Source: Thermoactinomyces sp. DSM 45891
GTDB taxonomy: Bacteria > Bacillota > Bacilli > Thermoactinomycetales > Thermoactinomycetaceae
Direction of reading: 5' to 3'
Length of the DNA: 64,000 nucleotides
Assembly (NCBI RefSeq): GCF_900119485.1
Contig: NZ_FPJZ01000010.1
Coordinates: 1-64,000 of the forward strand
The position numbers and the translations under genes are program-made. Below, in pieces: positions 17,106-26,410 of this stretch. Each line of letters starts with the position of its first letter. Within the stretch, counting starts at the first letter, position 1. The notes under the pieces were generated by a model. It was not told the origin of the DNA. It searched no databases and saw only the letters and a list, made by a program, of their open reading frames with translations.

Positions 17106-17696
17106 ATGCACATGGATGCAATTTGGCGTTCTTGGGATGAATCAACATTAGAACATCTATCTTTTGACATCAAAGATACACAGATTATTGCGAGCTCTGT
17201 TATCACAGCAACCAGTGGAGTTCATCCTATTTGTATCTCATATCACTTAATTTGTGATAAAGAATGGAGGATACGAGAAGTTTCCCTTCTCGTTTCACAT
17301 GAAGAACAACCCAGGTTTCTCCACCTACTCTCAGATGGGGAAGGGAACTGGAGCTATCGAGATGGAGGTCCGATTGAGGAACTAGAAGGATGTATTGATA
17401 TTGATCTTTCCATCTCTCCCTTTACTAACATCCTACCCATTCGTCGACTTCACTTTCCCATTCGGCCTACTAATTCCATGCCCGTTGTCTATATCGATGT
17501 ACCGAGCTTGTCTCTCGAGAGAGGGTGTCAACGTTATACGCATTTAAAACGTAATGGCCCCTTAGTGAAGTATAGCTTTGAAAATCTATATAAAGGATTT
17601 ACCAAAGAGTTTTGGGTTGATGAGCATGGACTAGTAATAGACTACCCTGGTTCATTTCGCCGAAAAGTAGAGGTAGAAGTAGAAGTCGCTGAATAA
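17106..17696 (+). CDS. Putative glycolipid-binding domain protein (PF06475-like)
   Basis: This 196-residue soluble protein resembles the putative glycolipid-binding family (formerly DUF1089). Recognisable landmarks are an AIWRSWDE start, the GEGNWSYRDGGPIEELEGC segment, the following DIDLSISPFTNILPIRRL block and a late RYTHL with a DYPG-containing C-terminus. The tail ends in an EVEVEVAE repeat. No signal peptide is visible. The gene is monocistronic between terminators. The biochemical role of the family is poorly defined and I assign none. Confidence 0.72.
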   Translation: MHMDAIWRSWDESTLEHLSFDIKDTQIIASSVITATSGVHPICISYHLICDKEWRIREVSLLVSHEEQPRFLHLLSDGEGNWSYRDGGPIEELEGCIDIDLSISPFTNILPIRRLHFPIRPTNSMPVVYIDVPSLSLERGCQRYTHLKRNGPLVKYSFENLYKGFTKEFWVDEHGLVIDYPGSFRRKVEVEVEVAE

Positions 17697-17709
17697 GCGG
17701 CTTTTTGTT
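17684..17709 (+). terminator. Weak intrinsic terminator
   Basis: A short GTCGCT/AGCGGC stem, overlapping the end of the preceding coding region, leads into CTTTTTGTTT. Confidence 0.5.
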
Positions 17710-17891
17710 TGGGGATTATACCTACTAGTATAAATAGCCTATTAAATTTATGCCTAATCATCACTTGACTACATAAAAGCATTTATGTAAAATAGCTTAA
17801 AGCTAGCACATATTAATATTTCATAGAATATTAGTCTTTCGAATTGTTCAAATTGTTGTGTTTTAGCTCGATAGCGAATGGGGGGACTATC

Positions 17892-19310
17892 TTGAAGTCA
17901 TCTACGGGGCTTTTCCGTAAAAAAAGTATTCAAAGTTTTGTGCAAGATGCGCAAACAAAGTCAAAATTACAAAGAAATTTAACTGCATGGGATTTAGCCT
18001 TGCTGGGAATCGGTGCCATTATCGGTACAGGAATTTTCGTATTGACGGGGAAAGGGGCGTTAGACGCTGGTCCAGCACTTACAATCTCTTTCATACTAGC
18101 TGGTTTAGCTTGTATGTTTGCAGCGCTTTGTTATGCTGAGTTTGCATCGCTCGTTCCAGCATCTGGTTCAGTTTATACCTATAGCTATGCCACACTAGGT
18201 GAGTTTATTGCTTGGGTTATCGGTTGGGATTTGGTGTTAGAATATTTGTTCGCTGTTAGTTCGGTTTCGGTTGGTTGGTCAGGTTATTTTCAAAATCTCT
18301 TAAGCGGATTTGGGATTCATCTACCGAAGGCATTAACAGCAGCATATGATGCAGAACAAGGTACATTATTTAACTTACCTGCCGTCTTAATTGTCTTATT
18401 TATCACCTTATTATTAGCTACGGGAATTCAAGCTTCAAAAAGATTAAACAACATTATGGTACTTGTAAAAGTAGGGGTTGTCCTTCTCTTTATCTTGGTT
18501 GGTGTATTCTATGTACAACCAAGTAACTGGGTACCATATGCACCATTTGGTTTTGGTGGGATTTCACTCGCAGCGGCTACGGTATTCTTTGCTTATATTG
18601 GTTTTGACGCGGTAGCGTCTGCAGCGGAAGAAACGAAAAACCCACAACGTGACTTACCACGTGGGATCTTATGGTCACTTGGAATTTGTACCCTTTTATA
18701 TGTAATTGTTTCAGCAATTATGACTGGAGCGGTTCCATATGCTCAGTTTAAAGACATTGCTCATCCGGCTTCCTTTGTAATGGATCAAGTAGGACAGAAT
18801 TGGGTTGCAGGTTTTATCGATGTAGGTGCTATTTTGGGTCTAACAACCGTTATTCTGGTTATGCTGTATGGACAAACTCGTATTTTTTACGCTATGTCTC
18901 GAGATGGTCTATTACCGAAATTCTTCTCTGACGTAGATAAAAAACATGCTACTCCTTATAAAGCAACTTGGTTAGTTGGGATTATTGCCGCGCTAATTGG
19001 GGGTCTATTTAAATTAGAACACTTGGCTGAAATGGTGAATATTGGTACACTCTTCGCCTTCATGCTTGTTTGTATCGGTGTTTTGGTACTTCGTAAAACG
19101 GAGCCAAACTTACCACGTAAATTTAAAACACCATTGGTTCCATTGGTTCCGATTTTAGGTGTATTATTCTGTGGATACCTGATTCTACAGTTAAAATTGA
19201 TTACTTGGATCGCATTTGGAATCTGGTTTGTAATTGGACTCGTCGTATACTTTGGGTACTCTCGAAGACATTCGTTAATTGGCAAAGATCCGATGAAAGA
19301 GGAAAACTAA
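17892..19310 (+). CDS. APC-superfamily amino acid permease (YfnA/CAT-like)
   Basis: This 472-residue transporter has twelve predicted helices and probably imports amino acids with protons. The first helix contains the APC consensus GIGAIIGTGIFVLTG, and EETKNPQRDLPRGI follows helix 6. The organisation is that of the cationic amino acid transporter subgroup (Bacillus YfnA). I start it at TTG 17892, placed 7 bases after GGGGGA, because it restores the usual N-terminal FRKK. The open frame extends 16 codons further upstream without a ribosome site. Substrate is not predictable. Confidence 0.88.
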   Translation: MKSSTGLFRKKSIQSFVQDAQTKSKLQRNLTAWDLALLGIGAIIGTGIFVLTGKGALDAGPALTISFILAGLACMFAALCYAEFASLVPASGSVYTYSYATLGEFIAWVIGWDLVLEYLFAVSSVSVGWSGYFQNLLSGFGIHLPKALTAAYDAEQGTLFNLPAVLIVLFITLLLATGIQASKRLNNIMVLVKVGVVLLFILVGVFYVQPSNWVPYAPFGFGGISLAAATVFFAYIGFDAVASAAEETKNPQRDLPRGILWSLGICTLLYVIVSAIMTGAVPYAQFKDIAHPASFVMDQVGQNWVAGFIDVGAILGLTTVILVMLYGQTRIFYAMSRDGLLPKFFSDVDKKHATPYKATWLVGIIAALIGGLFKLEHLAEMVNIGTLFAFMLVCIGVLVLRKTEPNLPRKFKTPLVPLVPILGVLFCGYLILQLKLITWIAFGIWFVIGLVVYFGYSRRHSLIGKDPMKEEN

Positions 19311-19320
19311 ATGATCGTAG

Positions 19321-19359
19321 ACAAGCTATAGGAGCGAAAGTTCCTGTGGCTTGTTTTTT
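19321..19359 (+). terminator. Intrinsic terminator of the amino acid permease gene
   Basis: An ACAAGC...GGA stem with its complement TCC...GCTTGT is followed by six T. Confidence 0.8.
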
Positions 19360-19481
19360 GCTTTCTATTTAGGAAAGATACGCTTGTTATTAGGTACTTA
19401 TTTTTATATACTAAGTAATGATTATAAAGTATAGTTCTAGTCTCTATGCGATTAGAACAACAGTACTAGGGAGGAATATGC

Positions 19482-20102
19482 ATGAATACCAACTTTGAAG
19501 TAGTGAAAGATGTTATGCTATCTCGTGGTAGTGTAAAACGATATGATACATACGAAATGCCAAAGGAAGAATTGGATGAGTTGTTAACACTCGCAGCAAG
19601 TGCTCCATCCGCTTGGAACCTTCAACACTGGCGTTATCTAGCTATCCAAAGCGAAGAAGCGAAACAACGCTTGCTTCCTATCGCATACAGTCAAGTCCAG
19701 GTGACGGAATCTTCTGTCGTGATCGTGATCTTAGGAGATACGGAAGCAAACCAAGCAGCCCCTCTCGTGTATGGAGAGGAACTCAAACAAGGACATATGA
19801 CACAGGCGGTTCATGATATGTTCCTAGGACAAATAGAAGGTGCTTATCAAAACAAACAATATGCACGTGATGCTGCTTTTTCAAATGCAAGTCTCTCAGC
19901 TATGCAGTTAATGCTGGCAGCAAAAGCAAAAGGGTTTGATACTTGTGCTATGGGTGGGTTTAATAAAGAGGCATTGGTCAAGGAATTTAATATTCCGGAT
20001 CGCTATGTCCCAGTGATGATCATCACTGTGGGGAAAGCAGCCCAGCCTGCCCGTCCTACTAGTCGCTTGAATCTAGATACAGTCGTGTTAGAAACATTGT
20101 AA
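19482..20102 (+). CDS. Nitroreductase family NAD(P)H-flavin oxidoreductase
   Basis: This 206-residue FMN-dependent oxidoreductase resembles Bacillus YdgI/YodC. The N-terminal SRGSVKRYD and the APSAWNLQHWR motif form the FMN phosphate-binding region (about residues 12-50). The late GGFNKEALVKEFNIP block and the VGKAAQPARP C-terminus complete the fold. It probably reduces quinones or nitro-compounds in the cytosol. The start is the second of two close ATGs, spaced about 9 bases from GGGAGG. The gene is monocistronic. Confidence 0.9.
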   Translation: MNTNFEVVKDVMLSRGSVKRYDTYEMPKEELDELLTLAASAPSAWNLQHWRYLAIQSEEAKQRLLPIAYSQVQVTESSVVIVILGDTEANQAAPLVYGEELKQGHMTQAVHDMFLGQIEGAYQNKQYARDAAFSNASLSAMQLMLAAKAKGFDTCAMGGFNKEALVKEFNIPDRYVPVMIITVGKAAQPARPTSRLNLDTVVLETL

Positions 20103-20108
20103 GATGCC

Positions 20109-20153
20109 ACAAAGGGCCGTCCTAAAATTAAATTTTCTACTAGGATAGCCCTT
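20109..20153 (+). terminator. Intrinsic terminator of the nitroreductase gene
   Basis: Interrupted stem AAAGGGC..TCCTA / TAGGA.TAGCCCTTT around an AT-rich loop. The T-run is short. Confidence 0.6.
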
Positions 20154-20259
20154 TCCAACACGATTGAAGAACCTTCTCTTCAGCAGGTTCCGGGTTGCTG
20201 AGGAATGCGAATCTCTATGCTTTCGGTAAACTTGAATGGCTAACTAGAATTCTACAGAA

Positions 20260-20904
20260 TCAGTTAAATGGGAAGCAACTATTCTGTATGGCTTTTATAG
20301 CAGTTACACGAACTGAATAAGTATGCTCATCTTTAATAGTGATAAATAGTACCTTCTCTTTTTCAATATCAACTGAAATTTCAAATCCCATAGGAAAGCA
20401 TCCTATACAGTCAGGAATGTCACCGCTTTGAATGGCAAAAAGCATATTGTACAAGTAAGTTGTGCTATGAGCTCCTTCATCTTTCCAAAAAATCCAAGCT
20501 GAACTATCTTGCATATTTAAATTTGTAAAAACATTTGTCATAGCAAGGGTTAATTGATTTGCTATCTGTCCTTCAGGGAAGGTAGCATTAAGTTCCTGAC
20601 TTATTGCCTGCATAATTTTTCCTACCATATTATCAACCTGAATAGTCTGGCTAATAACAGTTTTATCTAGTTGGGCCTGAGTTGTCATATGTTGGTCGTT
20701 CGCGATTTGTATTGCCTTATTGAGATCAAACTGAAGAGTGAGTGGATTAATAGCACCATTAAATCCTGCTGCTAAGGATGCTGCCTCTTCTATCAGACTA
20801 GCATCTAGAGCATAAATGTAGTTATATTGATACGAGCTATCATTTCGACCTATGATGGGGATTGCACCAAGTATTCGGTTTCGGCCTCTGCTTCGGCAAG
20901 TCAT
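20260..20904 (-). CDS. Cyt-type cytolytic delta-endotoxin homologue 1
   Basis: This 214-residue protein is recognisably related to Cyt1/Cyt2 pore-forming toxins of Bacillus thuringiensis. Aligned by eye with remembered Cyt1Aa, it shares TNVFTNLN (about 123-130), AWIFW (136-140), the YNMLFAIQ segment (152-159), PMGFEISV (171-178) and KVLFITIKD (184-192). The helical half aligns around FNGAINPL and AIQIAND. There is no signal peptide. Most of the N-terminal propeptide and the C-terminal tail removed during Cyt activation are absent, so the product resembles the activated core plus a short basic head (CRSRGRNR). I start at ATG 20904 behind GGAGAGG. Lytic activity and target are inference. Confidence 0.85.
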   Translation of the reverse strand: MTCRSRGRNRILGAIPIIGRNDSSYQYNYIYALDASLIEEAASLAAGFNGAINPLTLQFDLNKAIQIANDQHMTTQAQLDKTVISQTIQVDNMVGKIMQAISQELNATFPEGQIANQLTLAMTNVFTNLNMQDSSAWIFWKDEGAHSTTYLYNMLFAIQSGDIPDCIGCFPMGFEISVDIEKEKVLFITIKDEHTYSVRVTAIKAIQNSCFPFN

Positions 20905-20949
20905 GATGTTCCTCTCCTTCACACACGCTTTTATCTGGCATATACAAAA

Positions 20950-20975
20950 TATTATATGAATGAGCTTATGGGGGT
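20950..20975 (-). promoter_or_regulatory. Possible sigma-K-type promoter of the Cyt homologue
   Basis: On the minus strand CATATAATA (20958-20950) fits the sigma-K -10 form CATAnnnTA. An AC (20975-20974) lies 15 bases upstream at the -35 position. It is about 45 bases before the ATG. The match is short and could be chance; late-sporulation expression would parallel known cyt genes. Confidence 0.4.
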
Positions 20976-21000
20976 ATGCCCAAGGAATATAGCCAAAAGT

Positions 21001-21049
21001 AAGGGACGGAGATGCAGTTCTATAGTCCAAGAACTGTATCTCCGTCCCG
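21001..21049 (-). terminator. Strong intrinsic terminator of the Vpr-like subtilase gene
   Basis: An 18-bp stem with one wobble (21003-21020 with 21031-21048) starts 8 bases past the stop at 21057. It isolates the Cyt homologue from the subtilase transcript, though the trailing T-run is weak. Confidence 0.8.
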
Positions 21050-21056
21050 AATTGTT

Positions 21057-23234
21057 TTAAGAACCTACATAGTAATAGAATGGGATGCGGATCGGCACGT
21101 TTTTCTCATTCACGATCGTAATATAACCTTGATAGTCGCCATCAGCTTTCTTCTTTGGATTTACCGTTACATTAAATGTAGTGGATTTTCCTTTGGCAAG
21201 GGTAAGCAAGGTTTTATCCGATTTCACGAGGGAATTTCCTTTGATTTGGTACACTTGACGCTTGGAGGTTGGATTTTTCAGCGTAACTTGGAGCTTCACT
21301 TGATCGCCTGTCTTGGATAGTTTTCCGAAGCTCAAGCTTGTTGGGTTTGCCATCAAGACTGGATTTAGCGCTTTTCCTACGTTGATTACACCGGCACCCA
21401 CTTCTACTGGAAGAGCGGCACTTTTTGGATTAACGGCTGTGCCCATCAATGAAGATTTGATGTCTTGTGGAGTCCAGTTAGGACGAGCTTGGGTCAAGAG
21501 AGCAGATGCACCGGCAACGTGAGGAGCAGACATGGAAGTACCATTGTAAGCAGCTAGTCCACCACCGACAACACTGGAGTAAACATTTACGCCAACTGCC
21601 GCTACATCAGGTTTCAAGGTGTAGTTAATCGTTGGACCACGAGAAGAGAATCCTGCGATTTGCAAAGAATCTGGTGTAAAGAATTCATTGTCAGGACCAG
21701 GACTGAATTTAACAGATCCTTCTCCACTTGTAAGCCATGTTCCGTCTACATCGGAAACCATCGCAACAGGTACAGTCACATTTGTTTCCACGGATGGAGA
21801 GGTAGGCGCACCGGACTGATTATTTACAATTAGTACACCCACAGCCCCTTTTGCTTGTGCATTCGTTGCTTTTTGGGTAAATGTACATTCACCACGCTTC
21901 ACGATGGCAATTTTTCCTGTTAAATCACTTGTGAGTGGTTCGCAAGCAAGATCGAGATTGTCGGAAGCATCCTTGACTGGTTGTAGTGGAGCTGTTACTT
22001 CCTTTTCAACAGTTCCACCCGGAGAAGCAGAACCGACTGGAAGTGTTTTAGCTTGCCCTTTTACGGTTGCTTGGATCGCTTTTCCGAAGAAATGGCTGTT
22101 ACTGACTGCAGCTACTGTAATAACATCCGATGCAATTCCAGGTGAACCGATGGTTTGTGCGCCAGGACCGTTATTACCTGCGGAGATAACGGTGGTCATA
22201 CCAGCACGAGAAGCAGCATTGACTACTTCTACAAGTAAGTCAAAACCAGTAGTAGCAGGGCTGCCTAAGCTTAGATTTGCTACATCCATGCCATCATTTA
22301 CAGCATCTTCTACTGCTTTTGCGATAAATGTGCTATCTGCGCTACAGTCGTCGCAAGGGAAGACGTTATAGTTTCCTAGGTATGCTTTTGGTGCAACGCC
22401 ACTTAAAGGAGTTTTTGCTACACCAGATGGGTCCTTATATCCTTCAATTCCAGCAATCGTACCCGCTACATGAGTTCCATGAGAACCGATTGCTTCTGGT
22501 GTGCGAGTCCCTTTTCCATCTGCTTGATAGTTCATTGCTTCTGGATGGTACACTTTTGCTGTGATTACTTTATTGCTCGTATATTTTAACCATTCGTCCA
22601 TCGAGCCAGTTCCGCTTAAGTCAGCTTGTACTTTTGGGAATCCTTCTGGCATTTTAAGAGAAGAATCTTTAAAGAATGGGTGATTCTGATCGATTCCAGA
22701 GTCAATTACGGCTACTTTTACGCCGTCCCCTTTATACCCAGACTTCCATGCAGGAAGAGTATTTATGAGTTCAAGCGATTTATTCATGGTCGGGCGGTAT
22801 TGTTTACTTTGCACAACACGCTTGACACCAGGTGCTTTCTCAAGTGTTTTGACATCTGTGCTAGGTGCTTTTACCGAGAAGCCATTGAAAGTGGTACTGA
22901 ACTCAGAAACGACTTTTGAATTGGTTTTTTCTTTGATGTATTTCTTTACAGAGTCACGTTTCTTCGTAAGATAAGATTGATAATTCTTTACATCAGAAGA
23001 TTTTGTGTTTAAATCCTTGTCTGGAGCTGGTTGTGTTGGCGCAAAGCCTTTAATGCCTCCATCGTATGTAGCTACTGGCTCATCTGCTAGCTCTACAAAG
23101 TAGTAGCCTGGGGTAGATGGGATAGAAATTTTTGCATCGGTGTTTGGATCATTTGCCAATACACTTGATACGCTGGATAGTACTAATGCTCCACTTAGAA
23201 GCATAGACGCAGGAATACGCCATTTTCTCTTCAT
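21057..23234 (-). CDS. Secreted subtilisin-like serine protease (S8, Vpr-like, with PA domain)
   Basis: This 725-residue prepro-protease would degrade extracellular proteins. It has a signal peptide (cleavage after VLA near residue 28) and an inhibitor-I9-type propeptide. In the catalytic domain Asp is in AVIDSGIDQNHP, His in GSHGTHVAGT, the oxyanion Asn in SAGNNGPG and Ser in NGTSMSAPHVAG. A PA domain (IVKRGECTFTQKA) is inserted between His and Ser, as in Vpr and C5a-peptidase relatives, and an Fn3-like domain closes the C-terminus. I start at ATG 23234, which has GGGAGGG before it, rather than 11 codons upstream. Confidence 0.92.
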   Translation of the reverse strand: MKRKWRIPASMLLSGALVLSSVSSVLANDPNTDAKISIPSTPGYYFVELADEPVATYDGGIKGFAPTQPAPDKDLNTKSSDVKNYQSYLTKKRDSVKKYIKEKTNSKVVSEFSTTFNGFSVKAPSTDVKTLEKAPGVKRVVQSKQYRPTMNKSLELINTLPAWKSGYKGDGVKVAVIDSGIDQNHPFFKDSSLKMPEGFPKVQADLSGTGSMDEWLKYTSNKVITAKVYHPEAMNYQADGKGTRTPEAIGSHGTHVAGTIAGIEGYKDPSGVAKTPLSGVAPKAYLGNYNVFPCDDCSADSTFIAKAVEDAVNDGMDVANLSLGSPATTGFDLLVEVVNAASRAGMTTVISAGNNGPGAQTIGSPGIASDVITVAAVSNSHFFGKAIQATVKGQAKTLPVGSASPGGTVEKEVTAPLQPVKDASDNLDLACEPLTSDLTGKIAIVKRGECTFTQKATNAQAKGAVGVLIVNNQSGAPTSPSVETNVTVPVAMVSDVDGTWLTSGEGSVKFSPGPDNEFFTPDSLQIAGFSSRGPTINYTLKPDVAAVGVNVYSSVVGGGLAAYNGTSMSAPHVAGASALLTQARPNWTPQDIKSSLMGTAVNPKSAALPVEVGAGVINVGKALNPVLMANPTSLSFGKLSKTGDQVKLQVTLKNPTSKRQVYQIKGNSLVKSDKTLLTLAKGKSTTFNVTVNPKKKADGDYQGYITIVNEKNVPIRIPFYYYVGS

Positions 23235-23346
23235 GAATTGCCCTCCCAAAGGTGAATATTGACCCATGATTCAAGTCATAGATATATAATACTATAACTA
23301 ACATTCAAATCCTTCTTTTTTATTTGTAAATTATAAATTTTATTTG

Positions 23347-23395
23347 CAAATAAAAAATGCTAGAAAGAATGATTTATGTTCTTTCTAGCATTTTC
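23347..23395 (-). terminator. Intrinsic terminator of the flippase gene
   Basis: A perfect 16-bp stem (23354-23369 with 23379-23394) is followed on the minus strand by a run of T, just past the stop at 23402. Confidence 0.9.
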
Positions 23396-23401
23396 GCTTC
23401 A

Positions 23402-25009
23402 TTATCGTTGTAAGATCCGTAGACGGGTAAAGAGTGTAATGATTTTCCCACCCATTGGAATCATGCGAAGCTCCCTCTCTGTAAGAGTTCGAGTGATAAC
23501 GAGGGCAAATAAATAGACAAACGATCCAATCAATACCATAGCCAAGCTGATAAAAATATAAAATAGGCGACTTGGTTTATCGATTAGGAAGATCATGGAT
23601 TGATAGCAGAGATAGAGGATAGCTAACATAATTCCAGTGCTAAGGAATGGCTTTAAGACATAAGTACTAAACCGAAAGTGTATACCTGTGATTCGTACCA
23701 CTTGCCACAGATTGAGACCACAAACGACAACATAAGCGAGTACCATTGCCAATGCGGAGCCCCGAATCCCCATGGTAGGAATAAATACGAAGTTTCCTAT
23801 CACTTTAATGCCAGCACCGATTAATAGATGGCGGACAGGGAGTTTATTAAACCCTAATCCTTGCAAAACCCCCGAGCAAGTAACTGCTAGCGTACTGAAG
23901 ATGGCAGAGAACGCAAGGATTGCTAATGTGTCTCCTCCATTATTATTCTTGTACATGGCTATGTTAAGAGGTTCTACTAACATAGCTAACGCGAGGCTTG
24001 CTGGTAAACTAATCACAAGTGTCATTAGCCAAGATTGCGAGATCTTATGCTCTACCGCCTCGTATTCCTCACGAGACATATGCGCTGCAATCGCTGGGAT
24101 TAGTGCAAGGGTAAGGGAGCTGGAGAAGACGGAGATCACATTGACAAATGGCTCTCCTCGTCCATAGATGCCGAACAATTCGGTTGCTGCTTTGTCTGTT
24201 AGCCCTGAGTCCATTAATAATCGAGGGACAGTAAAAGAATCAATGAGTCCGATTAAGGGGAGCACTAGTGTTGCTAATGAGATCGGGATGGCATAGGCGA
24301 TAATTTTCTTCGATAGTCTCCTAAATGATTCAGGACGACGCAAGGGAGGATTCCATTTTTTATAAAGTTGCTCTTTTTTATCACGGCGATTGTACCAAAG
24401 CATTACGATTAGGCCTGCGATCGCACCAAATAGAGCCCCAGCCGTTGCTCCGGCCGCTACGGTTGCAAGGCTCATACCTTCTTGAACCATCCAGTATGTT
24501 AGTCCAATAAGGACTCCCACTCGCACAATTTGTTCGATTAATTGTGAGATCCCAGTGGGCACCATCTGCTGTTGTCCCTGAAAAAATCCACGGTACGCAC
24601 CCATGATCGGAACAAATAAAATCGCACAGGCCAATACCTTCATAGAGGAGGTCGCTGCTGAGTTTCCTAAGATCACCTTAGAGATATACTCTGCTCCAAA
24701 AAACAGGATACAAAAAGAAAGAATCCCTGTTAGGGTTAAGATAAGAGAGGCAACCCGTAAAACGCGACGTGCCCCGGGATAATCATCTTGAGAGAGGTGC
24801 TCTGCTACAAATTTCGAAACGGTGATCGGAATGCCGGCAGTTGCAATCATTAGAAGAATCGAGTAGAACGGGAAAGAGATTCGGTAGATTCCCACTGTCT
24901 CGTCCCCTGCGATATTTTGAAACGGAGCCCAAAAAAGGCTCCCGATAATTTTTGTAAAAAGGGTTAATATGCTTAGAATTAGCGTTCCTTTGACTAACTT
25001 ATTTGACAT
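23402..25009 (-). CDS. MurJ/SpoVB-type polysaccharide (lipid II) flippase
   Basis: This 535-residue MOP-superfamily membrane protein has about fourteen helices. The N-terminus KGTLILSILTLFTKIIGSLFWAP and the FQGQQQMVPT segment match the YtgP/SpoVB branch that flips lipid-linked cell-wall or cortex precursors. Length agrees with Bacillus YtgP (MurJ). It could be the vegetative flippase or a sporulation paralogue; context does not decide. The gene is preceded by AAAGGAAG and lies downstream of fabV on the same strand with a 110-base gap. Confidence 0.82.
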   Translation of the reverse strand: MSNKLVKGTLILSILTLFTKIIGSLFWAPFQNIAGDETVGIYRISFPFYSILLMIATAGIPITVSKFVAEHLSQDDYPGARRVLRVASLILTLTGILSFCILFFGAEYISKVILGNSAATSSMKVLACAILFVPIMGAYRGFFQGQQQMVPTGISQLIEQIVRVGVLIGLTYWMVQEGMSLATVAAGATAGALFGAIAGLIVMLWYNRRDKKEQLYKKWNPPLRRPESFRRLSKKIIAYAIPISLATLVLPLIGLIDSFTVPRLLMDSGLTDKAATELFGIYGRGEPFVNVISVFSSSLTLALIPAIAAHMSREEYEAVEHKISQSWLMTLVISLPASLALAMLVEPLNIAMYKNNNGGDTLAILAFSAIFSTLAVTCSGVLQGLGFNKLPVRHLLIGAGIKVIGNFVFIPTMGIRGSALAMVLAYVVVCGLNLWQVVRITGIHFRFSTYVLKPFLSTGIMLAILYLCYQSMIFLIDKPSRLFYIFISLAMVLIGSFVYLFALVITRTLTERELRMIPMGGKIITLFTRLRILQR

Positions 25010-25119
25010 GTATTCATACTTCCTTTGTGCAAAAAGTGCATGATGTTTATTTTAGCAGGTTAAGTATATTCTGCATATGTACGAAGATGTCAAATTTGAA
25101 AAGAAAGAAGAGTGTTATC

Positions 25120-26265
25120 CTACTCCTGATCAGCCTCAAAACCAAATAAATGGAAAAAATCTTCTCGGAACCCTTTTAGATCTGTGAGTTCATATACATT
25201 TTTCGAATTCACCTTCGCTAAAATTTCGGACACTTTTTGCTGGACGTCTGCACGCATTTCCCAATCATCGATACGAATTCGTCCCTCTTTATCAAGTTGA
25301 GGCGACTGATTCGAGTAGAGAAAATCTTGATAGAGACGGTTCATTTGCTCGATACAGCCTTCGTGAATCCCCTTTTCCTTCATCACCTTGTACAAGGCAG
25401 AAATATAGAGCGGGATAACAGGGATAGCGGTGCTTGATTGGGTAACCAGCCCTTTACATACCGTCACGATTGCTTGCCCGTTTATAGATGAGAGCTCCTT
25501 ACTTAATTCATGAGCTGTTTCTTCTAGGTGATCCTTCGCCCGTCCGATCGTTCCATTGCGATAAATAGGATGCGTCATCTCTGGACCGATATAGGAGAAG
25601 GCGATGGTTTTCACACCTTGACTTAAAACATCTGCTTCTTTTAGTGCAAGCATCCACGAGTGCCAATCTTCTCCACCCATCACTTTTACCGTATCGGAAA
25701 TTTCTTCCTCATTTGCTGGCTGTATTTCCACATTCGTTACTTCTCCTGTATGGAAATGTACCGTTTTGTTTTGATAAGGCGAGCCAATTGGTTTTAAAAC
25801 AGAATAATAAGCCTCTCCCGTTTGCGGATCGGTCCGCTTGGCAGTAGCGAGGCTATAAATTACTAAGTCAATTTTGCCTAGATCTTGTTTAATCAGTTGA
25901 ATGGTTTCATCCTTTATCTCATTAGAAAAAGCATCTCCATTTACATGCTTGGCATAGAGACCTTCTTGATGAGCAAATTCTTCAAACGCCATTGAATTAT
26001 ACCAGCCGGCTGATGCTCCGCGTCTAGAGTTTCCCTGTCCGCCCGAAAAAACGCCAATCGTACTTGCCCCTGCTCCAAAAGCAGACACAATTCGTGCCGA
26101 CAGCCCGAAGCCCTTCGAAGCCCCGATGACCAGCACATTTTTAGGGCCATTCGTTAATCTAGGTTGTTTTTGAATAAAATCAATCTGTTCTTTTACTTGC
26201 TCTCTGCACCCCTCAGGGTGAGCATTTGTACAAATAAAGCCACGAAATCTAGGTTTAATATCCAT
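25120..26265 (-). CDS. fabV: FabV-type enoyl-[acyl-carrier-protein] reductase / trans-2-enoyl-CoA reductase
   Basis: This 381-residue NAD(P)H-dependent enzyme reduces trans-2-enoyl thioesters, the last step of the fatty acid elongation cycle. The N-terminus ends with NVLVIGASKGFGLSARI, the Rossmann segment typical of the FabV/TER family. The active-site Tyr-x8-Lys spacing is present in IYRNGTIGRAK. The EMTHPIYRNGTIGRAK segment and a C-terminal helical cap complete the family. I start at ATG 26265 behind AAAGGAAA; the open frame extends 39 codons upstream without support. FabV-bearing bacteria are often insensitive to triclosan, but that is not shown here. Confidence 0.93.
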   Translation of the reverse strand: MDIKPRFRGFICTNAHPEGCREQVKEQIDFIQKQPRLTNGPKNVLVIGASKGFGLSARIVSAFGAGASTIGVFSGGQGNSRRGASAGWYNSMAFEEFAHQEGLYAKHVNGDAFSNEIKDETIQLIKQDLGKIDLVIYSLATAKRTDPQTGEAYYSVLKPIGSPYQNKTVHFHTGEVTNVEIQPANEEEISDTVKVMGGEDWHSWMLALKEADVLSQGVKTIAFSYIGPEMTHPIYRNGTIGRAKDHLEETAHELSKELSSINGQAIVTVCKGLVTQSSTAIPVIPLYISALYKVMKEKGIHEGCIEQMNRLYQDFLYSNQSPQLDKEGRIRIDDWEMRADVQQKVSEILAKVNSKNVYELTDLKGFREDFFHLFGFEADQE

Positions 26266-26410
26266 GTGAGCGTTTCCTTTCTGTCTATGCAAAATATCTT
26301 GGGTTATCATAACACAATGGAAAACAAAAATCGCGTTGAGTGGATACGGATGGAGATTCAAATGGATCTTCCCATTGCACAAGGGCTATTTTTTTTGTCA
26401 CAATAGAGAT

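Noticed and set aside
21904..22371. 155-codon open frame on the plus strand
   Set aside because: It is antisense to the catalytic domain of the Vpr-like subtilase, has no ribosome site and no recognisable protein features.
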